The notes under the pieces are model-generated. The model was not told the origin of the DNA and did not search any database. It saw only the letters and a program-made list of their open reading frames with translations. The position numbers and the translations under genes were made by a program. A stretch of 6,867 bases of DNA from an uncultured Eubacteriales bacterium (lineage in GTDB: Bacteria > Bacillota > Clostridia > Christensenellales > Aristaeellaceae). Positions within the stretch are counted from its first letter, which is position 1; each line of letters opens with the position of its first letter. This document shows, piece by piece, positions 1 to 6,187 of this stretch. Location: positions 1 through 6,867 of the forward strand of contig CALVPU010000282.1 of assembly GCA_944353735.1 (NCBI GenBank), given 5' to 3'.

Positions 1-720
1 GTTTCCATAATAGCAGCGGCGCGGATTGTAGCGCGTGGGATTGCGGATCATCGCCGCCAGCGTGGCGCATTCGCGCAGCGTCAGCTGGTCGAGCGACTTG
101 CCGAAGTAGTCCTCCGCGGCGATGCGCACGCCGTAACTCGATCCGCCGAGGTAGATGATGTTCATGTACGCCTCGAGGATCTCTTCCTTGCTGAGCACCT
201 TTTCCAACTCGACGGCAAGGTAGGCTTCCTGCACCTTGCGGCGGTAATTCTGGTCGCTGGTGAGCATGGTCAGCTTGATGAGCTGGCAGGTGAGCGTCGA
301 CGCGCCCTGCGTCGAGCCGCCCATGAAGTTGTTGATGATGGCGCCGATCTGGCGCTTGATGTCGATGCCGTGGTGCTCGAAAAAGCGCGCGTCCTCGACG
401 GAGATCACGGCGTTGATCAGGTTGTCGGGAATCTCGTCAATCTCCACGTAGATGCGGTTTTGAGAGCCCTTGAACTCCGTGATCAGCGCGCCCTCGCTGT
501 CGCGAATGAACGACGTCTGCGCCTGCGCGCCGATGGCGTCGAGGTCGAGGTCGGGAGTCGTGTCCACCCACGCCTTGCCGACGCCGACGATCAGGCCCGT
601 GCAGGACAGGCCGATGAGCAGCACGACAAAGAACAGCATCCGCACCGTCATGAAGACGACCGAGAGCAGAAAGTTCCGCTCCGTGTCGCGAGGCTTGAAG
701 ATCGTGTATTTTCGGCTCAT
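1..720 (-). CDS. Class A penicillin-binding protein (GT51 peptidoglycan transglycosylase), N-terminal part, cut by window edge
   Basis: This gene encodes a membrane-anchored enzyme that polymerises lipid II into glycan strands at the outer face of the cytoplasmic membrane. The frame is open for 240 codons from ATG at 720 to the window edge, so the C-terminus (a transpeptidase domain if it is a bifunctional class A PBP) is not visible. Residues 1-16 are short and basic, residues 17-48 form one transmembrane anchor, and the GT51 domain follows. Its motifs are EDARFFEHHG at 109-118 (catalytic Glu109), GASTLTCQL at 139-147, RRKVQE at 160-165 (second conserved Glu165), KEEILEAYMN at 178-187 and RNPTRYNP at 226-233. 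The first Gln of the usual TQQ is Cys145; this position varies in the family (Met in E. coli PbpC). The start is supported by GGAGGA five bases upstream (725-730) and by the basic-then-hydrophobic N-terminus. It appears to be transcribed from its own promoter. A monofunctional transglycosylase cannot be excluded. Confidence 0.93.
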   Translation of the reverse strand, partial: MSRKYTIFKPRDTERNFLLSVVFMTVRMLFFVVLLIGLSCTGLIVGVGKAWVDTTPDLDLDAIGAQAQTSFIRDSEGALITEFKGSQNRIYVEIDEIPDNLINAVISVEDARFFEHHGIDIKRQIGAIINNFMGGSTQGASTLTCQLIKLTMLTSDQNYRRKVQEAYLAVELEKVLSKEEILEAYMNIIYLGGSSYGVRIAAEDYFGKSLDQLTLRECATLAAMIRNPTRYNPRRCYYGN

Positions 721-758
721 GATTCCTCCATATCTTCGGTATTCCGCGCGTGAGAAAT

Positions 759-780
759 CAGGGATTGCACAGTTTCCCTG
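759..780. repeat. Inverted repeat at the transcription start of the PBP gene
   Basis: CAGGGA (759-764) and TCCCTG (775-780) are perfect 6-base inverted arms separated by 10 bases. A second, overlapping pairing is possible: CACAG (minus strand, starting at 782) with CTGTG around a five-base loop. The repeat begins about five bases downstream of the -10 box, so it spans the expected start of transcription. It could be a repressor operator or a stem at the 5' end of the mRNA; the sequence does not decide between them. Confidence 0.4.
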
Positions 781-785
781 TGTCT

Positions 786-794
786 ATTATAGCA
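786..794 (-). promoter_or_regulatory. Extended -10 promoter of the PBP gene
   Basis: The minus strand reads TGCTATAAT, a perfect -10 box preceded by the TGn extension, 65 bases upstream of the PBP start codon. I see no good -35 box 16-18 bases further up. An A8 tract at 827-834 would lie near -48 to -55, where an UP element could compensate. The same TGCTATAAT occurs before the DUF4317 gene. Confidence 0.65.
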
Positions 795-810
795 CATGGC
801 AGACCGCCGC

Positions 811-834
811 GCATGGCTTTTCCATGTTTTTTTT
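811..834 (+). terminator. Terminator-like hairpin reading on the plus strand
   Basis: On the plus strand CATGG (812-816), a five-base loop and CCATG (822-826) are followed by eight T (827-834); a G-U pair could add a sixth step. This has the form of a weak intrinsic terminator, but no plus-strand gene ends here. It may stop antisense transcription that would run into the DUF4317 gene. Read on the minus strand, the same bases are an A-tract upstream of the PBP promoter, and that may be their real role. Confidence 0.3.
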
Positions 835-847
835 ATGAAGCCGCATC

Positions 848-1984
848 TCAGGATTCGTGGATGTTGATGTTGACACCGTTGACCGCCACGCCCTCGTCGG
901 CGCGGATGAGGATGTACTTGAAACCGTCGATCACGCGCGTTTCGATCAGGTCGCTGCGCTCGGGGTTGACCTGAATGACCACGTCCGGCGTGCGCACCTC
1001 GAACTTGCGCGCGTCGACGATGTTCTGTGCGCTGGGCGCGCTTGCAGCGCCGAACTCCGCGTCGAACTTTTCCTCGAAGGCGCTGACGCGCTCTTCCGGC
1101 ACGCCGCAGGATTCGAGTATGCCGCGCACCTCGCGCGCGGTGACCTCGAAGGGCGCGGCGTCGCGGTCGGACTTCTGCTCCTCGACGCGCTCGCGGATCT
1201 GCTCGTGCACGCTCTGCACCACGTCAAAGCTCAGGTCGTCGCCGACAGCGTCCTCCAGGAGTGCCTGAAATGTCTCGCGCTGCGCGGCGGCGGGCATCGG
1301 CGAATCGGTATTGAACACTGCCGAGACAAAATCGTCGTGCATGTCGGCGGTATCGCGCGTGTAGTACAGCGCGGCATAGATGTTTGCGGCGCGGTCGTCG
1401 AAGGCGGGGAACATGAAGCCCAGCTCCGGCGCGGCGACGACCCAGTCCTGCTCGCGGTCGTGGAACTCGTTGTCCTCGGCGAAATAGCTCAGCGCCGGAT
1501 GGCTGAGCTTGACGGGGCAGATGCAGCAGACAATGTAATCAAAGACTTCCTCGGAGGCGTCGTCGACCTTCAGCTCGTCCTTGGCGCGGTAGGGAAGGTC
1601 GTAGGCGTCGTGGGTGAGCAGGATCAGATAGTGCCCGTCGAACTCAAGCGCGTCGATGATCTTCTGATAAAACGCCTCCACGCCCTCGTCGACCTTCAGC
1701 GCCGTGTTGCGCATGGCGCTGAGCAGGCGGTGTTCCTCGCCGTCCATCACCTGATCGGGGCGGAACGTCATCTCCACGAGGTTTTTTTCCGGCGCGCCGG
1801 ACAGCACGCGCCGAAACAGCGCCAGATATTTCTCCGCTTCCTCCTGCGGGAAGGACATCAGCGAGCGGTTGAACATCGACACGATCTCACGCTTTTCGTT
1901 GACATAGCAGCCGCGGATGCAGGAAATGGCGCCCTTGTCGGGCTGAAAGCGGCGGCGAATCTCGGCAATTTCTTTTCGGTTCAT
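848..1984 (-). CDS. DUF4317 family protein, function unknown
   Basis: The 378-residue product matches the DUF4317 family, which is common in Clostridia and has no assigned function. I recognise it from its start MNRKEIAEIRRRF and the following ISCIRGCYVNEKREI (about 21-35), and from the C-terminal block DARKFEVRTPDVVIQV near 320-340. The protein is acidic, has no signal peptide or clear membrane segment and is probably cytoplasmic. Cysteines occur in two clusters, one near residue 25 and a CCICP near 155. The frame is open 70 codons further upstream, but the family begins at the Met used here, and GAGGGAG lies four bases before it. An alternative Met five codons upstream (MKPREP) would place that purine-rich stretch inside the gene, so it is less likely. 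It has its own promoter and is not coupled to the exporter operon. Confidence 0.9.
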   Translation of the reverse strand: MNRKEIAEIRRRFQPDKGAISCIRGCYVNEKREIVSMFNRSLMSFPQEEAEKYLALFRRVLSGAPEKNLVEMTFRPDQVMDGEEHRLLSAMRNTALKVDEGVEAFYQKIIDALEFDGHYLILLTHDAYDLPYRAKDELKVDDASEEVFDYIVCCICPVKLSHPALSYFAEDNEFHDREQDWVVAAPELGFMFPAFDDRAANIYAALYYTRDTADMHDDFVSAVFNTDSPMPAAAQRETFQALLEDAVGDDLSFDVVQSVHEQIRERVEEQKSDRDAAPFEVTAREVRGILESCGVPEERVSAFEEKFDAEFGAASAPSAQNIVDARKFEVRTPDVVIQVNPERSDLIETRVIDGFKYILIRADEGVAVNGVNINIHES

Positions 1985-2029
1985 AGGCTCCCTCGGTTTC
2001 ATGGCACGGCGGAACCGCGCGAATTTGAC

Positions 2030-2050
2030 ATGTCCAGATATGCCGGACAT
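2030..2050. repeat. Inverted repeat at the transcription start of the DUF4317 gene
   Basis: ATGTCC (2030-2035) and GGACAT (2045-2050) are perfect 6-base arms with a nine-base spacer. The repeat begins three bases downstream of the -10 box and so overlaps the expected start of transcription. The arm sequence differs from that of the repeat at the PBP promoter, but the placement is the same. Operator and 5' mRNA stem are both possible. Confidence 0.4.
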
Positions 2051-2053
2051 CTT

Positions 2054-2062
2054 ATTATAGCA
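2054..2062 (-). promoter_or_regulatory. Extended -10 promoter of the DUF4317 gene
   Basis: The minus strand reads TGCTATAAT, preceded by CCA, 69 bases upstream of the chosen start codon. No convincing -35 box is present (AAAGAG at the 17-base spacing), so recognition would depend on the extended -10. Its position just after the exporter operon's terminal hairpin supports an independent transcript. Confidence 0.65.
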
Positions 2063-2124
2063 TGGAAATGTGCGCGCTCTTTGACGGATGGCGAAAGATT
2101 TGGTAATTCGACCAATACAGCCAA

Positions 2125-2149
2125 GGGATGAGAACGGCGTTCTCATCCC
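2125..2149 (-). terminator. Hairpin terminating the exporter operon (no strong U-tract)
   Basis: GGGATGAGAAC (2125-2135) and GTTCTCATCCC (2139-2149) form a perfect 11-bp stem with a three-base loop, starting 22 bases after the stop codon of the cysteine-rich gene. The downstream minus-strand sequence TTGGCTGTATTGG is only partly T-rich, so it is not a textbook intrinsic terminator. It may act with a factor, or mainly protect the 3' end of the mRNA. Its position between two transcription units favours a terminator role. Confidence 0.55.
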
Positions 2150-2171
2150 CGGTCCATTGTTTGCGGGACGG

Positions 2172-2321
2172 TCAATCCCGGTCCTCGCCGCCACAGTCGT
2201 CGCACAGGTCGTCCGAGCGGTTGGCGCAGTCGTCGCACAGCGGCGCGCCGCAATTGCAGCAGCGCCGGAAGCTGCGCGAATCGGCGACGCGGTGGCAGCA
2301 GCTGCACTCCATCATCGACAA
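2172..2321 (-). CDS. 49-residue cysteine-rich putative zinc-binding protein with four CxxC pairs
   Basis: I do not recognise a named family. The frame encodes ten cysteines in 49 residues. Eight of them form four CxxC pairs: C6/C9, C21/C24, C29/C32 and C40/C43, with spacing 2-11-2-4-2-7-2. This is the cysteine spacing of two-zinc cross-brace folds such as RING or FYVE, and the core CCNCGAPLCDDC matches the C-x2-C-x4-C-x2-C centre of those domains. C8, C22 and H10 are extra possible ligands. The tail is acidic, with no signal peptide or membrane segment. A TTG start at 2321 is chosen because AAGGAGGTG ends about eight bases before it; the ATG pair at 2315 and 2312 is 14 or more bases from the same site. 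The gene starts 69 bases after the second exporter gene with no terminator between, so it is probably co-transcribed. Zinc binding and any link to export are inferences. A longer overlapping frame (2143-2412) lacks such a pattern. Confidence 0.72.
   Translation of the reverse strand: MSMMECSCCHRVADSRSFRRCCNCGAPLCDDCANRSDDLCDDCGGEDRD
2194..2240. repeat. 14-base direct repeat inside the cysteine-rich gene
   Basis: The plus-strand sequence CAGTCGTCGCACAG occurs at 2194-2207 and again at 2227-2240, exactly 33 bases apart. Both copies are in frame and encode the LCDDC motif (residues 28-32 and 39-43), suggesting that one zinc knuckle arose by local duplication or gene conversion. Confidence 0.7.
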
Positions 2322-2329
2322 GCAAACCA

Positions 2330-2335
2330 CCTCCT
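2330..2335 (-). promoter_or_regulatory. Ribosome binding site that decides the TTG start of the cysteine-rich gene
   Basis: The minus strand carries AGGAGG within AAGGAGGTG, a near-perfect match to the 16S anti-SD. It lies eight bases from TTG at 2321 but 14 bases from the first ATG, which favours the TTG start. Just upstream, GGC-GAAA-GCC could form a tiny GNRA-loop hairpin. Confidence 0.7.
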
Positions 2336-2390
2336 TCGGCTTTCGCCATGAGGTCAGTCTGCCCCAAACGGCGCGGCGGCATGCGCGTCG

Positions 2391-4232
2391 TCAGGCGCGC
2401 GCCTGTTCCCACGATGCGCGAACCTGCTCTTCGCGGAACTGATTGACGTACAATTGGTAGTAGTATCCGCGCTGGCGGAGCAGTTCTCGATGCGAACCGC
2501 GCTCGATAATGCGACCGTCGCGGATGACGAGGATCACGTCCGCGCTGCGGATCGTCGAAAGGCGGTGGGCGATGATGAAGCTCGTGCGCCCCTTGAGCGC
2601 GGCGGCGATGGCGGACTGCAGCCTCTGTTCGGTCTCGGTGTCGACGGAACTGGTCGCCTCGTCGAGAATGAAGATCGATGGGTTCGCGACCAGCGCGCGG
2701 GCGAAGGAGATCAGCTGTTTTTGTCCGGTGGACAAAAGACCGCCGCCTTCGCCGACCTGCGTGTCGTAGCCGTGTTCCAGGCCGAGTATGAAGCTCTCGG
2801 CGCCGACCATGCGCGCCGCGCGCTCGATTTCCTCGTCGGTGGCGTCGAGGCGGCCGAAGCGGATGTTCTCGCGGATTGTGCCGGAGAACAGGTGCGGCTG
2901 CTGGAGCACATAGCCCAGGTGCGACTGCAGCCAGAGGATGCTGCGCTCGCGGTAGTCGACGCCGTCGATGAGGATGCGCCCTTCGGTCGGCTCGTAGAAG
3001 CGGCAGACGAGGTTGACGATGGTCGACTTGCCGCTGCCCGTCTCGCCGACGAGCGCGACCGTCTGTCCCGCCTCGACCTTGAGCGAGAAGTCGTGGAGCA
3101 CCTCTTCGCCGGTGCTGTAGTGGAACGAAACGCCGTCGAACTCGACGTCGCCCCGCAGCGCGGGCCAGTTTTCGCGTCTGGGTTCGAAGCTGTCGCCATA
3201 GCGCGCCACGACCTCGGGCGTATCGGAGATCTCCGGCTCCGTCTCCAGCATGCCGACCACGCGCTCGGCGGCGGCCTGCGACGCCTGCATGTCGGCAAAG
3301 ATGCGGGCGATGTTGCTGATGGGTTCAAAGATGCCGGTCGAATACTGCACAAACGCGGCGAGCGTGCCGATGGAGAGCAGCCCCGGCAGGTGGAATACGT
3401 CGTGTCCACCCTTCCACAGCACCAGTGCCGCGGCGACCGACCCCAGCGTGCTGACGATGGGCATGAACAGCGCGCTCAGCACTGCCGCGCGCACGGAAGC
3501 GGTGCGCATGGTGTGGGTCAGTTCGGAAAATTCCGCGCAGTTCGCCCGCTCGCGCTGGAGGGTCTTCGTCGTCTTGGCGCCCATGATTCCCTCGTTGAAG
3601 GCGCCGGTGATGCGCGAGTTCGTCTTGCGCACGACGCGATAACCGGCGAGAATGCGCTTCTGGAACCACACCGCCGCCACGGCGATGACCGGCATGACCG
3701 ACAGCACGATCAGCGCCAGGCGCACGTCGAGCAAGAGCATTGCCACGGCGGTGATGATCACGTAGCTGCCGCTCCAGATCAGATCGTTCAGGCCCCAGGC
3801 GACGGTCTCGCCCAAGCGGGCGGTGTCGCTCGTCATGCGGGCGATGATGTAGCCGACCGGCGTCTGGTCGTAGTAGGAGAACGGCAGCTCGCTCAGCCGC
3901 CGGAAGCCGAGCAGGCGGATGTGGCGGTTGATGCCGCATTCCGCGCGACCGGACAGCCAGCAGTTGGCGAATATGCTCGCGACCTGCACGAGGATCGTCG
4001 CGGCGTAGCGCGCGGCGAATCCAGCCAGCCCAGCCGTCTGCCCCGCGGAGACAAAGCGGTCGATCGCCTCGCGCGTCAGGAGCGGGAAGATCGTGTCGCA
4101 CAGCGCGGAGACGACCAGCGCCGCCGCGCTGAGGAGCAGGAGCCGCCGGTACGGCTTGAGATAGCCGGCAAGCTTGAGCCACAATCCGGCATCCAGGCGC
4201 CGGGTAAAGTCCTTTTCCTGTTGCTGCTGCAT
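2391..4232 (-). CDS. Heterodimeric ABC exporter subunit with the catalytic Walker B (BmrD/YheH-like)
   Basis: This 613-residue half-transporter has six membrane segments (roughly 31-52, 72-93, 150-168, 171-190, 248-272, 283-302) followed by a nucleotide-binding domain. The domain shows the A-loop Tyr372, Walker A GETGSGKST (396-404), Q-loop LQQP (443-446, Gln444), signature LSTGQ (500-504), Walker B FILDE with catalytic Glu525, and H-loop His556. The signature departs from LSGGQ, as is typical of the BmrD/YheH and TM288 class, while the Walker B Glu is intact. It should therefore pair with the upstream subunit in a dimer with one active and one degenerate ATP site. The family exports drugs and other amphipathic compounds; the substrate here is unknown. 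The start at MQQQQEKDF is set by GGAGG five bases upstream; the frame is open 33 codons further, but those codons overlap the preceding gene. Only 28 bases separate it from that gene. Confidence 0.95.
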   Translation of the reverse strand: MQQQQEKDFTRRLDAGLWLKLAGYLKPYRRLLLLSAAALVVSALCDTIFPLLTREAIDRFVSAGQTAGLAGFAARYAATILVQVASIFANCWLSGRAECGINRHIRLLGFRRLSELPFSYYDQTPVGYIIARMTSDTARLGETVAWGLNDLIWSGSYVIITAVAMLLLDVRLALIVLSVMPVIAVAAVWFQKRILAGYRVVRKTNSRITGAFNEGIMGAKTTKTLQRERANCAEFSELTHTMRTASVRAAVLSALFMPIVSTLGSVAAALVLWKGGHDVFHLPGLLSIGTLAAFVQYSTGIFEPISNIARIFADMQASQAAAERVVGMLETEPEISDTPEVVARYGDSFEPRRENWPALRGDVEFDGVSFHYSTGEEVLHDFSLKVEAGQTVALVGETGSGKSTIVNLVCRFYEPTEGRILIDGVDYRERSILWLQSHLGYVLQQPHLFSGTIRENIRFGRLDATDEEIERAARMVGAESFILGLEHGYDTQVGEGGGLLSTGQKQLISFARALVANPSIFILDEATSSVDTETEQRLQSAIAAALKGRTSFIIAHRLSTIRSADVILVIRDGRIIERGSHRELLRQRGYYYQLYVNQFREEQVRASWEQARA

Positions 4233-4260
4233 GCTTTCCTCCGTATGGTTCCCTTCACCT

Positions 4261-6129
4261 TCACGCGGTTTCGCGGCTGAGCTCGTCCTCAAGCGCCGCC
4301 TGAATGCGGTAGACGCGGCGATACAGCCCATCCTCGGCGATCAGATCGGCGTGCGTGCCCTGCTGCGCGATGCGACCATCTTCGACGACGAGTATCCAGT
4401 CGGCGTCCGCCAGCGTGGTGATGCGGTGGGAGATGATGAACGTCGTCGGCGCGCGCCCGCCCGACGCGCGCTGCGCGCGCAGCGCCTCGCGAATGGCCTT
4501 GTCCGTCTCGGTGTCCACCGCGGAGAGGGAGTCGTCGAGGATGAGGATGTCGTTGGCGCGCAGCAGCGTGCGGGCAATGGCGATGCGCTGTTTCTGTCCG
4601 CCGGACAGGGTGACGCCGCGCTCGCCGACGAGCGTGTCGTAACCGCGCTCGAATTCGGCGATGAAGCCGTCCGAGGCGGTCGTGCGCGCCGCCGCGTCGA
4701 TCTGCGACTGCGGCGCGTCCGGGCGCGTGATGGCGATGTTGTCGCGAATGGTGCGCGAGTAGAGAAACGGTTCCTGCAGCACGTAGCCGACGCGCGCGCG
4801 CAGGCAGGACTTGGAGATTGTCGTGATGTCGCGCCCGCCGATGCGGATCTGTCCCGATGTGGGGTCGTACAGCCGCTGCAGCAGGTTCATCATCGTCGTC
4901 TTGCCGCTGCCCGTCGCGCCGAGAATGGCGACCGTTGCGCCGGCGTGGACGGTAAAGGAAACGTCGCGCAGCACGGGATGGCTGCCGGCATAGGCAAAGC
5001 CGACGTGATCAAAGGCGATGTCTGCCCACAGCGGCGCGTCCGAAGCGCCGGGCGTGTCCTGTTCGGCGGGCGCGTCGAGGATTTCGTACAGGCGCGCGAG
5101 CGAAACGGCGGACTTGCCCATGTCGGACAGGATCTGTCCCAATTCGCGGATGGGCCAGATGAGCATGGAGATGTAGCTGACAAAGACCATCACATCGCCG
5201 GTGGAAATCTCGCCGCGCAGCGCAAAGAGAATGCCGAACAGCAGCGTCAGGCCCGTCTGCGCCGTGCTGAGCAGGTTCGAACCCGACCAGTAGAGCGCGA
5301 ACACGACCGACAGCCGCGCGGACTTGTCGTGGACGTCGCCGGCGCGCGCGGCAAAGCGGTCGCTTTCATACTTCTGCCGTCCAAAGGCGCGCACCACGCG
5401 CACGCCGGTCAGGCTCTCCTGCAGCATCGCGCTGAGCTTGCCGTCCGCCTCATCCGCCTCGGTGAACAGCCTGCGCACCCAGTGGAAGAACCACAGCGCC
5501 ATGATGAACATCACCGGCACGAGGAGCAGCGAGATCAGCGTCAGGCCCAAATGAATGCGCGCCATCAGCGTCAGCGCCAGCGCTACCATCGCGAGCGTGC
5601 GGAAGATCTCCACCAACTGGTTGGCGAGGAAGCGCCGAATCGTTTCCACGTCCAGCGTGCAGCGCTGGATCAGGTCGCCGGTTTCCGCCTTTGCGTGGTA
5701 GGCGTAACTCATCTGCTGAAGATGGGCATACAGCCGCATGCGCAGCCGTTCGGCGATTTCCTCGCTCGCCTCCGCCGACCACCGTCCGCGCAGGTACTGG
5801 AACAATCCGCCGACCGCGCTCAGCGCCAGCAGCAGCGCCGCGACCATCCACACGTTTTCCGCCAGATATCCCGCGCCGCCGCGCGCGTCAAACCATCCCG
5901 CCAGAAAAGCCGGCAGATTGACCGGCGCACCGGTTTGCCCCTGCAGGGCGTCGGTGCTGGCGTCGACCGCGCCGGCGAGCAGCAGCGGCGCCAGAAACGA
6001 TACGGCGACCGTCACGATCACGGCGAGCACGCCGCCGACATACTTGCGCAGGCTGCCGCGCATGAATTCGTAAAATCGCCCAAACAGGCGCAGGCTTCCG
6101 CCGCGCCGGAAAAGTGGACTGTCCTGCAT
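4261..6129 (-). CDS. Heterodimeric ABC exporter subunit with degenerate Walker B (BmrC/YheI-like)
   Basis: This 622-residue half-transporter is the first structural gene after the attenuator leader. Six membrane segments are visible (about 29-55, 90-113, 172-190, 192-216, 278-303, 311-328). The nucleotide-binding domain has A-loop Tyr380, Walker A GATGSGKTT (404-412), Q-loop LQEP (451-454, Gln452), X-loop VGERG (501-505), canonical signature LSGGQ (508-512), Walker B ILILDD (528-533) and H-loop His568. The catalytic Glu after the Walker B Asp is Asp533, giving LDDSLSAVD, the hallmark of the degenerate subunit in BmrC/BmrD and TM287/TM288 exporters. Its intact LSGGQ would complete the active site formed with the partner's Walker A and B. 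The start MQDSPLF is chosen because GGAGG lies five bases upstream; the 25 further open codons run through the leader hairpins and are not likely to be translated. Expression is probably set by the upstream terminator and leader ORF. Confidence 0.95.
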   Translation of the reverse strand: MQDSPLFRRGGSLRLFGRFYEFMRGSLRKYVGGVLAVIVTVAVSFLAPLLLAGAVDASTDALQGQTGAPVNLPAFLAGWFDARGGAGYLAENVWMVAALLLALSAVGGLFQYLRGRWSAEASEEIAERLRMRLYAHLQQMSYAYHAKAETGDLIQRCTLDVETIRRFLANQLVEIFRTLAMVALALTLMARIHLGLTLISLLLVPVMFIMALWFFHWVRRLFTEADEADGKLSAMLQESLTGVRVVRAFGRQKYESDRFAARAGDVHDKSARLSVVFALYWSGSNLLSTAQTGLTLLFGILFALRGEISTGDVMVFVSYISMLIWPIRELGQILSDMGKSAVSLARLYEILDAPAEQDTPGASDAPLWADIAFDHVGFAYAGSHPVLRDVSFTVHAGATVAILGATGSGKTTMMNLLQRLYDPTSGQIRIGGRDITTISKSCLRARVGYVLQEPFLYSRTIRDNIAITRPDAPQSQIDAAARTTASDGFIAEFERGYDTLVGERGVTLSGGQKQRIAIARTLLRANDILILDDSLSAVDTETDKAIREALRAQRASGGRAPTTFIISHRITTLADADWILVVEDGRIAQQGTHADLIAEDGLYRRVYRIQAALEDELSRETA

Positions 6130-6159
6130 GCGAACCTCCGTTTTTTCTAAGGGACTACC

Positions 6160-6187
6160 GCGCGCCGCAACTGCACCGGCGGCGCGC
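6160..6187 (-). other. 9-bp GC-rich hairpin between terminator and first exporter gene
   Basis: On the minus strand GCGCGCCGC (6187-6179) and GCGGCGCGC (6168-6160) form a perfect 9-bp stem with a ten-base loop, directly after the terminator's T run and 30 bases before the exporter start codon. Its 5' side includes GCCGCCGG (6183-6176), an exact second copy of the terminator's 5' arm. The terminator's 3' arm could therefore pair with either copy. The stem could shield the mRNA after read-through or take part in refolding of the leader. Confidence 0.6.

Noticed and set aside
2100..2115. Inverted repeat TTGGT/ACCAA with a six-base spacer upstream of the DUF4317 promoter
   Set aside because: Only 5-bp arms, about 40 bases from the -10, with no partner site; chance occurrence is likely.
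857..2131. A 424-codon open frame on the plus strand opposite the DUF4317 gene
   Set aside because: GC-rich coding DNA keeps antisense frames open. Its composition is a mirror of the DUF4317 codons and the DUF4317 product is recognisable.
1985..2194. N-terminal extension of the DUF4317 gene starting at 2194
   Set aside because: The extension would include the promoter and the operon-end hairpin; family members begin at the M(N)xKEI sequence.
2143..2412. An 89-codon minus-strand frame overlapping the cysteine-rich gene
   Set aside because: It overlaps the end of the exporter gene and runs into the terminal hairpin, its product is Arg/Leu/Pro-rich without motifs, and the shifted frame has the strong ribosome binding site and the ordered CxxC pattern.
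4233..4331. N-terminal extension of the second exporter gene starting at 4331
   Set aside because: It overlaps the end of the upstream gene in another frame, and MQQQQ at 4232 has its own ribosome binding site and fits the family length.
2454..6150. Long plus-strand frames of 608 and 658 codons opposite the two ABC genes
   Set aside because: They show no family motifs and a low-complexity make-up rich in Arg, Ala, Asp and Gln; the minus-strand ABC motifs account for the region.
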